Positions 15,574 to 23,554 of a DNA stretch of 37,376 nt are shown here, one piece after another (the first letter of the stretch is position 1; each line of letters starts with the position of its first letter). Made by a program: the position numbers and the translations under genes. The DNA is from Nitrospira sp. (lineage in GTDB: Bacteria > Nitrospirota > Nitrospiria > Nitrospirales > Nitrospiraceae). The notes below the pieces were generated by a model, which ran no database searches, had not been told where the DNA came from, and worked only from the letters and a program-made list of their open reading frames with translations. The stretch is taken from the NCBI GenBank assembly GCA_013140455.1, contig JABFSU010000004.1, forward strand, positions 1 to 37,376, given 5' to 3'.

Positions 15574-18390
15574 ATGTTCGTGTGCCACCTTCGCGACCAG
15601 TCGTTTCTCTTCACCGCCCTCCTCTTCGCATGTTTCTTTCCAACTTCGACATTTGCCGACTCGCTTGAATCCGCCCTCATGCCGGGCCAGGTCATTCAGG
15701 GGCACGCGAAATGGGAGGAGACCTGCGCCAAATGCCACAAGCGGTTCGATAAGGCGGCGCAAACTCAGCTGTGCCAGGACTGCCATAAAGACCTCCGCCA
15801 GGATATCGAAAGCAAGCAGCGCTTTCATGGCCGGCTGAAAGAACAACGGGAATGTCGCGAGTGCCATACCGACCACAAGGGGCGAGAAGAGAACATTGCG
15901 CCGATCAACGAATCCACCTTCGACCACGCCCAAACGAACTTTGCCCTCACAGGCGGCCACGCCGACACCAAGAAAGCCGAGTGCAAGGCCTGCCACAAAC
16001 CCAAGATCAAATATCGGGAGGCACCATCGGAATGCCTGGCCTGCCACAAGAAAGACGACACCCACAAAAGCAACTTCGGAGAAAAATGCGAGGGCTGTCA
16101 TACTGCAACGAATTGGAAAGAGATTATTTTCGACCATGAACGGGATACCAAGTACCCGTTACGAGACAAGCATCGATCCGCCAAGTGTGAAAGCTGCCAT
16201 ACAGGCCATCTCTACAAGGATAAACTCAAGACCGACTGTTACTCTTGCCATAAGAAAGACGACTATCACAAAGGCATCTTTGGCCAGAAATGCGAGACCT
16301 GCCATGGTGAAAAGGATTGGAAGACCTCCCCGTTCAACCATGACAAGGACACCAAATACCCATTATTAGGCAAGCACAAGACGACCAAGTGCGAAAGCTG
16401 CCACAAAGTGCCGGTGGCCAAAGAAAAAACGCCGACCGGTTGCTATGCCTGTCACAAGAAAGACGATAAACACGAAGACGCACTGGGACGAGCCTGTGAA
16501 TCCTGTCATACGGAGAAGGACTGGAAAGAGACACCCGCGTTTGACCATGGGAAGACCCTATTCCCCTTGCGGGGCAAACACATCGATACGAAATGCAAAG
16601 ACTGCCATCCCGATCAGCGATACAAGCCCACTCCCGTTGACTGCTACTCCTGCCACAAGAAAGACGACTACCATAAGGGCATCTTTAGCCAGAAATGCGA
16701 GACCTGCCATGGTGAAAAGGATTGGAAGACCTCCCCGTTCAACCATGACAAGGACACCAAATACCCATTATTAGGCAAGCACAAAACGACCAAGTGCGAA
16801 AGCTGCCACACCGTGCCGGTGGCTAAAGCGAAGACTCCCACGGCCTGTTACGCCTGTCACAAGAAAGATGACAAGCACGAGAACGCGCTGGGCCAAGCCT
16901 GCGAACAATGCCACACAGAAAAAGAGTGGAAAGACACCCGTCTCTTTGAGCACAATAAAACGAAATTCCCGCTACTCGGCAAACACGAAAAGGTCGATTG
17001 CAAAGGATGCCATCCCGACCGAAAGTACCGGCCCACGCCACTGACTTGTCACGCGTGCCACAAGAAAGACGATGTACATAAAGGAGACTACGGTGAGAAA
17101 TGCCAGACCTGCCATACGGACCGCACGTGGAAAGAGATCACCTTCGATCATGATCGGGATACCAAATTCGCCTTGCGTGAGAAGCATCGGAGCGTGACCT
17201 GCCGCGGCTGTCATGCCGGTCATCTCTACCAGGATAAACTGAAGACCGACTGTGGCTCCTGCCATCGAAAAGACGACATCCATAACGCCGTCTTTGGGGT
17301 GAAATGCGAAACCTGCCATTCGGAAAAAATGTGGAAACCTTCGCCGTTCAATCATGACCGCGATACGAAATATCTCCTGCTGGGCGCGCACGAACTCGTC
17401 ACCTGCGAGGAGTGCCACAGGGTTCCCGTGGCCAAAGAAAAAACGCCGACGACCTGTCAGGCGTGCCACCGCAAAGAGGACAAACACAAAGGCACATTTG
17501 GCGACCGATGCGAGACCTGCCATCGCGAGAAGAGTTGGAAGCTCATTCGATTCGACCACGACCGGGATACGAAATACCCCCTGAACGGGAAACATCGAAC
17601 CACAACCTGCACCAGCTGCCACAAAGGCCTTCTCTATAAGGACAAGACCCCGACCGACTGTGTGGCCTGTCACAAGAAAGACGATAAACACAAAGGATCA
17701 TTCGGGAGCGTGTGCGGGGATTGCCACAATGAACAAAAGTGGCAAAACATCCTTTTTGATCACGACCGGCAGACGAAATATTCGCTCCGAGGAAAGCACG
17801 TGGGGCTGAAATGCGACAGCTGCCATAAAGGCCATGTATATAAGGACAAGACCTCACCGGAGTGTTATGCCTGCCACAAGAAGGACGATAAACATAAGGG
17901 GCAGGAAGGCCAGCAGTGCGAGACCTGCCATCGTGAAGCATCCTGGAAAGCCGTGTCGTTCGACCACGACAAAGCCCGTTTCCCCCTGCGCGGGCAACAC
18001 GACATCCTTGACTGTCGAAAGTGTCACAAGTCATTGCTGTTTAAAGATGCCCCGTTGGACTGTGTCGGGTGTCATGCAAAGGAAGATGTGCACAAGCAGC
18101 GGTTCGGCACACAATGCGAAACCTGCCACACCGCCCGTGACTGGAAGTTATGGGACTTCGATCACGATGTGCGAACCAAATTCAAGCTGGATGGCGGGCA
18201 CAAGAAGGTTGATTGCTACGACTGCCATCACAAGCCAATGAAGGGGAAGCTCGTCACCTCGAATACCTGCAGCAGCTGCCACAAGAACGACGACAAACAT
18301 GAAGGCGGCTTCGGCCCCCAGTGCGACCAATGCCATACCACCTCGCTGTGGAAAACGATCAAGCCAGGAGGAGGGATTCGGAGGAAATGA
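15574..18390 (+). CDS. Giant multiheme cytochrome c with 39 CXXCH motifs
   Basis: The 938-aa protein has a signal peptide cleaved near residue 28 (TFA/DS), so it is exported and matured in the periplasm. I count 39 CXXCH heme sites: three in residues 29-115, then twelve tandem units of 66-70 residues (about 116-926), each with three. Each unit reads F(D/N)H...LxGKH...CxxCH...CxxCHKKDDxH...CxxCHxExxWK. Each thus adds three conserved non-motif histidines (FxH, GxH, DDxH), enough for bis-histidine ligation of every heme. No membrane anchor or catalytic domain is seen. The role is probably long-range electron conduction in or outside the periplasm. It is related to short cytochrome c3/c7-like modules, but I know no named homologue. 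A weak ribosome site precedes the ATG. Confidence 0.9.
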   Translation: MFVCHLRDQSFLFTALLFACFFPTSTFADSLESALMPGQVIQGHAKWEETCAKCHKRFDKAAQTQLCQDCHKDLRQDIESKQRFHGRLKEQRECRECHTDHKGREENIAPINESTFDHAQTNFALTGGHADTKKAECKACHKPKIKYREAPSECLACHKKDDTHKSNFGEKCEGCHTATNWKEIIFDHERDTKYPLRDKHRSAKCESCHTGHLYKDKLKTDCYSCHKKDDYHKGIFGQKCETCHGEKDWKTSPFNHDKDTKYPLLGKHKTTKCESCHKVPVAKEKTPTGCYACHKKDDKHEDALGRACESCHTEKDWKETPAFDHGKTLFPLRGKHIDTKCKDCHPDQRYKPTPVDCYSCHKKDDYHKGIFSQKCETCHGEKDWKTSPFNHDKDTKYPLLGKHKTTKCESCHTVPVAKAKTPTACYACHKKDDKHENALGQACEQCHTEKEWKDTRLFEHNKTKFPLLGKHEKVDCKGCHPDRKYRPTPLTCHACHKKDDVHKGDYGEKCQTCHTDRTWKEITFDHDRDTKFALREKHRSVTCRGCHAGHLYQDKLKTDCGSCHRKDDIHNAVFGVKCETCHSEKMWKPSPFNHDRDTKYLLLGAHELVTCEECHRVPVAKEKTPTTCQACHRKEDKHKGTFGDRCETCHREKSWKLIRFDHDRDTKYPLNGKHRTTTCTSCHKGLLYKDKTPTDCVACHKKDDKHKGSFGSVCGDCHNEQKWQNILFDHDRQTKYSLRGKHVGLKCDSCHKGHVYKDKTSPECYACHKKDDKHKGQEGQQCETCHREASWKAVSFDHDKARFPLRGQHDILDCRKCHKSLLFKDAPLDCVGCHAKEDVHKQRFGTQCETCHTARDWKLWDFDHDVRTKFKLDGGHKKVDCYDCHHKPMKGKLVTSNTCSSCHKNDDKHEGGFGPQCDQCHTTSLWKTIKPGGGIRRK
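16276..16809 (+). repeat. Near-identical internal DNA repeat, 405-bp offset
   Basis: About 130 bases from 16276 recur at 16681 with only two visible mismatches (TGGCC/TAGCC and CACAAG/CACAAA). They encode the same GIF-QKCETCHGEKDWK-SPFNHD region. The offset is 405 bases, or 135 codons, equal to two repeat units. Other units of the gene differ far more at DNA level, so this copy arose recently by duplication or gene conversion. Confidence 0.75.
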
Positions 18391-18443
18391 TCACGCTCCG
18401 TGCATCGACAGCGCCACACGGAACCGGATACTCTGCAGTCTGC

Positions 18444-19694
18444 TCATGGCATAATCCGTAGTACACAGTGATTGCCTGAATCCGCAACAAGAAGATTCCC
18501 CGCAGGGTCCCTGGTGAGTCCCATTGGATTATTCAGAGGGGCCGTCTCTGCAACCATCCCGTTGATTGAATGCCCCCGAAGGTCCGTCCCGGCAACCGTC
18601 GTGATGATTCCCGACTCCCCATCTATCCGCCTGATCCGGTTGTTAAACGTATCGCTGAGATAGACTGAGCCATCGGTATCGACGATAATCCCCGAAGGCT
18701 GCATCAGCCGGGCAAGGGTGGCACCGGCCCCATCACCGTCGAATCCTTCTTCCCCGGTTCCGGCGACGGTGCTCATGATCCCGCTGACGGCATCCACACG
18801 ACGCACTCGGTTGTTCATCGTGTCGGCAATCAACAGGTGACCGTTCCCGTCAACGGCCACTCCGCTCGGGTTATTGAGTTCGGCCTGCACAGCAAGCCCG
18901 CCATCCCCTGCCTCTCCCGCAATGCCGCTGCCGGCGACCGTCACAATGATCTGCTGCGCACGATCCAGCTTCCGAATGCGATGGTTTCCGCTATCCGCAA
19001 TGAAGAGGGTCCCATCAGCACCCATCGCGAGACCAGTCGGCCCACTCAATTGCGCCCGCACCGCAAGCCCCTCGTCCCCCGAAAACCCCTGTTCACCGGT
19101 CCCGGCGACCGTAGAAATGATTCCCGTCCGAGCGTCGACAGTCCGAATCCGGTTATTGAAACTGTCCGCAATGATAATATTACCCTTGTCGTCGATCGCC
19201 ACTCCCGAGGGGCTGTTCAACTGCGCCTCTGTTGCCAAGTCGCCGTCACCGGAGAATCCTTGCTGTCCCGTCCCAGCCACGGTCTCAATCTTTCCGCTTG
19301 CGGCATCCACCCGGCGGACCCGGTTATTAAACGAATCCGCGATCACAATATTCCCCGCTGCATCCACCGCAACACCGGCCGCAAACCACAGACGTGCTCG
19401 AGTCGCGAGTCCCCCGTCGCCGATAGACCCTAATTCTCCGGTGCCCGCAACCATATAGACCCTGGAAGTCCGACTCTTCGAGGCCTGTTCGGACAGGCCA
19501 AGACCAGCATCAGCCTCCAATGCGCGGAGCAGTTCCGGCGCAACATTCACCATCATAGTGCCGCCGGTCGGCATTTCTTCGACCGGAGGTTGGGCGACAG
19601 TCAGTCCCTGCGAAAAGCTCAGGCTGGGGACACCCGTCAGAACGACCACCGAAGAGAACAAGAGGTGGAAGGACATGCCGGTAATGCGGTTCAT
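18444..19694 (-). CDS. Secreted NHL-repeat beta-propeller protein
   Basis: The 416-aa protein has a signal peptide (about residues 1-29, SLSFSQ). Six NHL-type blades follow, each with VAGTGxxGxxGDGGLAxxAxLxxPxGVAVDxxGNxxIADxxNNRVRRVD. Six blades can close a complete propeller, normally a protein- or ligand-binding surface; no enzyme site is evident. AAGGAG lies six bases before the ATG at 19694. It converges with the 39-heme cytochrome gene (53-base gap). A consensus promoter and a dyad lie upstream at 19755-19812. Confidence 0.9.
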   Translation of the reverse strand: MNRITGMSFHLLFSSVVVLTGVPSLSFSQGLTVAQPPVEEMPTGGTMMVNVAPELLRALEADAGLGLSEQASKSRTSRVYMVAGTGELGSIGDGGLATRARLWFAAGVAVDAAGNIVIADSFNNRVRRVDAASGKIETVAGTGQQGFSGDGDLATEAQLNSPSGVAIDDKGNIIIADSFNNRIRTVDARTGIISTVAGTGEQGFSGDEGLAVRAQLSGPTGLAMGADGTLFIADSGNHRIRKLDRAQQIIVTVAGSGIAGEAGDGGLAVQAELNNPSGVAVDGNGHLLIADTMNNRVRRVDAVSGIMSTVAGTGEEGFDGDGAGATLARLMQPSGIIVDTDGSVYLSDTFNNRIRRIDGESGIITTVAGTDLRGHSINGMVAETAPLNNPMGLTRDPAGNLLVADSGNHCVLRIMP

Positions 19695-19742
19695 GGAAGA
19701 CTCCTTGATATAGAACGATGGGTTGTCGATAGCATGCGACGG

Positions 19743-19779
19743 CCCTACTGAAGATGGGACAAACTTCCCAAACGTAGGG
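19743..19779. promoter_or_regulatory. Nested dyad with TGGGA-N6-TCCCA core, site 2
   Basis: The core TGGGA (19755-19759), CAAACT, TCCCA (19766-19770) is enclosed by CCCTAC (19743-19748) and GTAGGG (19774-19779). It lies just downstream of the predicted transcription start of the minus-strand NHL gene, in its leader. A bound repressor or a leader hairpin could block transcription or translation. Confidence 0.55.
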
Positions 19780-19783
19780 ATGG

Positions 19784-19812
19784 ATTATACGTAGCAGCTC
19801 AAGACGTGTCTA
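19784..19812 (-). promoter_or_regulatory. Sigma-70-type promoter of the NHL gene
   Basis: On the minus strand TAGACA (19807-19812) and a perfect TATAAT (19784-19789) are separated by 17 bases. The predicted start is near 19777, giving a leader of about 80 bases that contains the nested dyad. Confidence 0.65.
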
Positions 19813-20401
19813 CCCCAAATACTGCCCTCATGACTAAATCTGACTAGCCCGATCGCGCGAGGAAATCCGGAAGGTTGGTGTTGTCGCAGACACGGCACAA
19901 GCATGTCACTGCTGGCGGTGGGAAGGAGATTGAGGTGATGGTCGTTAAGATCGAGAGGAATTACTACTCGTAACGGGCTTCCGAATGCCACGCGTTGAAA
20001 CGCTATTTTGCTCAGAGTTTTTCTCCGACCGAATTCTTACCATGATGGAAGATGTAGACATCAGCATCTGGACGTCCATCCAATTGCAGTTCATATATCC
20101 ATCAATCGTCATGACTGACCGCATAGAAGCTATCCACTCCGACTAGTATGGAGCGGAACCTGGCCCGATGAATCCGGCACCGTATACGGTGAGATGAGTG
20201 AAGAGGGAGATGCGATTACCTGGATAGACATGGAGAAGTGCGACCAACTTCGACCAATCAGCTCTCGACATGAGCCTGATCTTCAAACCTGCCCGCGAAT
20301 GAGAGGCTTCACTGAAACCCAAAGCCTAGAGAGAAAGATTAGGACACAGGGAAAACCGCTCCATCGTTCCACTGGGCGCGTCGGATCACAGGAGGGCAAA
20401 T

Positions 20402-21208
20402 CTACTTCCAGCTAATCATAGTTTCGGCAAAACTAAGGAGGTCATCGTCGCCTGTCCGGCGAAGCCTCCGCTCAACTTGCACCAGCGGAAGGGCAAACTC
20501 TCGATTGCCAGAAAACAGGAGAGCTGCCATGCCGACGCCTCCACCAAAAGCCGCACAAGCTGTCGGGTCGAGAATCTTAGCGGAGTCAAAATCGATCCAG
20601 TACCACGCATGGTGTATCGAGTTTCTGCGGATGACCTCTCCCACGTACGCGCCGACCCTGATCACAACATCAGACCACGCGTCCTCCATCCCGTGGCTCT
20701 GTCGGATCTGAGCAAGAAACGCATCGACGTGCCGAAGACTGTCACGTCCATAATCCAATTTCTTTCGATCAAGATACAGCGCACCAAAAATAGCAGGGCC
20801 TTTGTCGGCAACAAGCTGGTGCGCAAGAGCTCTCATTGCCTCAGTTCGATCATTCAGCGATTGCGCCATCAAACTGTGGAGGCACATTTCCGCAGCCTTG
20901 GATAGCGCCGTAAATTCAAGACCGAATTCCTGAGCCTTCCTCCATCTGACCCTAGCTACCTGGATGACCGTCGAAGAAGCCTGAGAAGGCAGTCGCAATG
21001 ACGCAGTCACCTGGTCACCGACTAAAGGAACAGTTTCACTGAGAACTTTTGCGCCGCGACGCGAGATATCAAAAACCACGCCCAATCCTTCCCGATTCCC
21101 CTCTGGTCCGCCATACCAACCTGAATATAGGAACGCACAGGGGAATGGAGTCCGCATTCTCACTCGTGGATACTGCCGTAATTCAGCTGCAGCCCCTTCT
21201 TGTCCCAT
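20402..21208 (-). CDS. PilZ-domain protein with C-terminal extension
   Basis: PilZ domains bind cyclic di-GMP and relay it to motility, secretion or polysaccharide systems. In this 268-aa protein the N-terminal domain (about residues 8-105) carries the RxxxR-type arginines in YPRVRMRTPF and the DxSxxG motif (DISRRG, residues 47-52), so it should bind the ligand. The remaining 160 residues are helical, contain several Trp and His, and match no family I recognise. It may be an output domain. GGGAGGAG precedes the ATG at 21208. It is isolated, flanked by over 700 non-coding bases on each side. Confidence 0.85.
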   Translation of the reverse strand: MGQEGAAAELRQYPRVRMRTPFPCAFLYSGWYGGPEGNREGLGVVFDISRRGAKVLSETVPLVGDQVTASLRLPSQASSTVIQVARVRWRKAQEFGLEFTALSKAAEMCLHSLMAQSLNDRTEAMRALAHQLVADKGPAIFGALYLDRKKLDYGRDSLRHVDAFLAQIRQSHGMEDAWSDVVIRVGAYVGEVIRRNSIHHAWYWIDFDSAKILDPTACAAFGGGVGMAALLFSGNREFALPLVQVERRLRRTGDDDLLSFAETMISWK

Positions 21209-21471
21209 ACCTGAATTCTCCTCCCGACAGACATCAGCCCGATGAACGAAGAGTGAAGGCCAGCGATCTCAGGTCAGCTTGAAAAGCAGAGAACATGGGT
21301 ACCGCTTGCGGGCAGAAGCAATACCAATGGACAAGAATGGGATATCTACCCGGCACAGGCGCCTTCTATAGTCTTCGGGACGCCCTTTGCTCCGACCGTC
21401 TTACCGGGACCAATGCCAATCATGCTCCTCTTGTCTGCCCTTCTACCCACACACCGACAATACTCCAATCC

Positions 21472-21487
21472 TGGGAAATAGATCCCA
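21472..21487. promoter_or_regulatory. Dyad TGGGA-N6-TCCCA, site 3
   Basis: Perfect 5-bp arms flank AATAGA. The site is 264 bases upstream of the PilZ start on the minus strand and 470 bases before the response regulator. On the minus strand a weak TTGGTT-N18-TATTTC pair places its -10 element inside the dyad, as at sites 1 and 4. Confidence 0.45.
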
Positions 21488-21925
21488 CTCCGATAACGAA
21501 CCAACCAGTGCAAGAGGCGCGCCCATAAGCCAACAGGGCCGAGCTATTTGATTCGCAGGAAATCCTGCAGCCATTAGGATAGGACGAATACGGACAGAGG
21601 CTCACATTTCGAACATGCAGGAATGGAAATACTCGCAACAGACAGGCCTATGCCAATGATCGCACAGTCCGCTTCACCCTGGTTTCTCCCGATCCGGCGA
21701 AACAGGAGCGTATATCTACCCACTACGGATCGGTAGCACCCTCACCTCTTTTCGTCATCGACGCCATAGAGAAAGACCTCTCGCCAACATATAGCACCGT
21801 AGGTAAATACTTGAGCCTGAACGCGCGCCGTTCCTCGTCCCACCTGCGCGATTCGCAAGAAGCTCGAACCTGCTGTTTTTTCGAAACTATTTTGAGAAGG
21901 GATACTACCGTGAGACAACATGCTG

Positions 21926-21941
21926 TGGGATAGTTTTCCCT
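21926..21941. promoter_or_regulatory. Dyad TGGGA-N6-TCCCT, site 5 (one mismatch)
   Basis: The arms pair at four of five positions around TAGTTT. It lies 20 bases before the TTG at 21961 of the response regulator, consistent with control of that gene, perhaps autoregulation. Confidence 0.4.
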
Positions 21942-21960
21942 TATCGCCAATATTAATTCC

Positions 21961-22779
21961 TTGACCGAAAACTACGCATCGCTCATGGGTACAAACCACG
22001 ACTTACAAAACAAACGTCCTTCGAGCCAAAAGGCCGAATCGCATGACACTGCCGCAAGCCACACGAACGGCAATTCCTCCCATTTGCCTGTTCGGATCTT
22101 GCTGGTGGAAGACCATACGCTCGTTCGAGAAGCGCTGGCATCCTTGCTGAGTCTTGATAAGAATATTCACATCATCGGCGAAACGGGGAACGGCACTGAA
22201 GCCGTACAACTCATCGCATCGCTTCAACCTGCCATTGTGCTCCTGGACCTCTCCTTACCAGGGCTTCATGGGACCGATATCATTCGCCAGGTGAAGGCGA
22301 GATTTCCGGACATCAAGTGCCTGGTCCTCACCGTTCATATGTCTGAGCCAATCGTCCGCGCCGCCCTACAGGCGGGAGCAGCCGGATATCTCCTCAAAGA
22401 GGCGTCTCATGCGGAACTCAAAACAGCTATTTACAGCGTGGCGCAAGGGAAGATGTATCTCAGCCCCATGATCACAGACAAAGTGCTCTCCGGGTACCTA
22501 GGCAACCCAGCCTCTGCTCCGAGCGAATCCAATCCATGGCATCGACTATCAGATCGTGAGCGGGAAGCGCTGAAGCTGGTGGCCGAAGGAGCCACAAGCA
22601 AGGAGATCGCCAAACAGTTGTGCATCAGTATCAGAACGGTAGAAAAACACCGCGCGAGTCTCATGAGCAAGCTCAACCTAAAATCTACGGCAGCCCTGAC
22701 CGCCTATGCCATTAAGCATGAACTCGTTTCAAGCGCCGATGTGCTGAGACTCGACCTGTTGCAAGAGGACAACCTATGA
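21961..22779 (+). CDS. NarL/FixJ-family response regulator
   Basis: The 272-aa regulator has a receiver domain (about residues 43-160) with acidic pocket ED (50-51), phospho-acceptor Asp96 (VLLDLSLPG) and the conserved Lys in GYLLKEAS. A LuxR-type helix-turn-helix follows (about 195-260: LSDREREALKLVAEGATSKEIA, RTVEKHRASLMSKL). It is expected to be phosphorylated by the NarX-type kinase encoded two genes downstream and to bind DNA as a dimer. The start is uncertain: TTG at 21961 or ATG at 21985, both with poor ribosome sites; the first 40 residues are disordered either way. It heads the six-gene plus-strand locus. Confidence 0.9.
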   Translation: MTENYASLMGTNHDLQNKRPSSQKAESHDTAASHTNGNSSHLPVRILLVEDHTLVREALASLLSLDKNIHIIGETGNGTEAVQLIASLQPAIVLLDLSLPGLHGTDIIRQVKARFPDIKCLVLTVHMSEPIVRAALQAGAAGYLLKEASHAELKTAIYSVAQGKMYLSPMITDKVLSGYLGNPASAPSESNPWHRLSDREREALKLVAEGATSKEIAKQLCISIRTVEKHRASLMSKLNLKSTAALTAYAIKHELVSSADVLRLDLLQEDNL

Positions 22780-22816
22780 GTCACTCATGTCCTGACATCC
22801 GCCAAGGAGACATCCC

Positions 22817-23545
22817 ATGTTCTTGATTATCTTGATAGTGACACTGCTCTTTCCAAACATGGCACCAGCCCAGACTCAGAAAGAACAGGGAGTCGTCACC
22901 ATACAGGTACTGTATCGCGGCGCAGTTCCTCCTCCGGCTGTCATGAAAGTGACCCGCGATGCAGACGTCTGCGGCATATCAATGCCGATGCACTCGTTGA
23001 CCGTCCACTCGCCTTCTAGGGGACTGAAGGATGCCGTGGTCACGATCGAGGGGATTCCTGCGCCAGACACAGAGCATGCGCCTCCGACACCGATGGTCTT
23101 GTCGAACTCTGGATGCGCGTTTTCCCCTCATGTGCTGCCCCTCAGAATGGGGTCACCGCTCGAGATCCACAACCAGGACCCCGTGATGCACAACACCCAT
23201 ATTACAAGCGACGTACGCACGTTCATCAATGTGGCCATGGTGGCAAAGGCTCGCCCTGTCGTCAAAAAGGTAGAGAAATCGGGACTGTATCGAGTCCAAT
23301 GCGATGCCCATAAATTCATGCGCGGATACGTGCTGGCGGCGGAGCATCCCTACTTCGGCATGACCGACGAACGCGGACATACCCGAATCCTCAACGTACC
23401 TCCGGGAAACCACGAGATCTCTGTCTGGCATGAGCAACTAGGACCGCTGCAGGCCCACGTGACGGTCCCTCCCAATGGAGAAGTCGTCGTGACACTCGAG
23501 TATTCCGAAGACCGAGCACACCATGGCGATCGTACGAATAAGTGA
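22817..23545 (+). CDS. Cupredoxin-like periplasmic copper protein
   Basis: The 242-aa product has a signal peptide (about residues 1-18, APAQ). The central domain looks like a type-1 copper fold: EIHNQDPVMHNTH supplies a His (125 or 128), and VQCDAHKFMRGYV supplies Cys162, His165 and Met168. A beta-sandwich resembling carboxypeptidase-regulatory domains follows (GHTRILNVPPGNHEISVWHE). Two further Cys (52, 100) could form a disulfide. Proteins of this outline are often annotated as plastocyanin-like or carboxypeptidase-regulatory-like. A role as a soluble electron carrier or copper sensor partner is inferred from the ligands and from cytochromes in the locus. AAGGAG precedes the ATG; the gap from the regulator is 37 bases. 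Confidence 0.8.
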   Translation: MFLIILIVTLLFPNMAPAQTQKEQGVVTIQVLYRGAVPPPAVMKVTRDADVCGISMPMHSLTVHSPSRGLKDAVVTIEGIPAPDTEHAPPTPMVLSNSGCAFSPHVLPLRMGSPLEIHNQDPVMHNTHITSDVRTFINVAMVAKARPVVKKVEKSGLYRVQCDAHKFMRGYVLAAEHPYFGMTDERGHTRILNVPPGNHEISVWHEQLGPLQAHVTVPPNGEVVVTLEYSEDRAHHGDRTNK

Positions 23546-23554
23546 GCGACACCC

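Larger units (their letters stand above)
19695..20401. other. 707-bp non-coding stretch
   Basis: The first 120 bases hold the promoter, dyad and leader of the NHL gene. From about 19815 to 20401 I see no ORF with coding character, no RNA gene and no clear repeat. Short open frames here have random-looking composition and no ribosome sites. Confidence 0.5.
21209..21960. other. 752-bp non-coding stretch with two dyads
   Basis: No credible gene is seen between the divergent PilZ and response-regulator genes. The stretch contains the dyad at 21472-21487 and the one-mismatch copy at 21926-21941. Its base composition is less GC-rich than the neighbouring genes. A 25-codon minus-strand frame from 21423 is not supported. 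Confidence 0.5.

Noticed and set aside
16972-17691. 239-codon minus-strand frame antisense to the cytochrome
   Set aside because: Its repeats only mirror the CXXCH repeats of the real gene; no start signal or independent family.
15919-18360. Regular repeats considered as a possible CRISPR or satellite array
   Set aside because: Units are about 200 bp, in frame and encode heme motifs; they are protein repeats.
20194-20415. 73-codon plus-strand frame
   Set aside because: No ribosome site, no recognisable domain and runs into the PilZ gene on the other strand.
21421-21423. Possible 25-codon minus-strand peptide after site 3
   Set aside because: GAGGAG is too close to the ATG and there is no conservation evidence.
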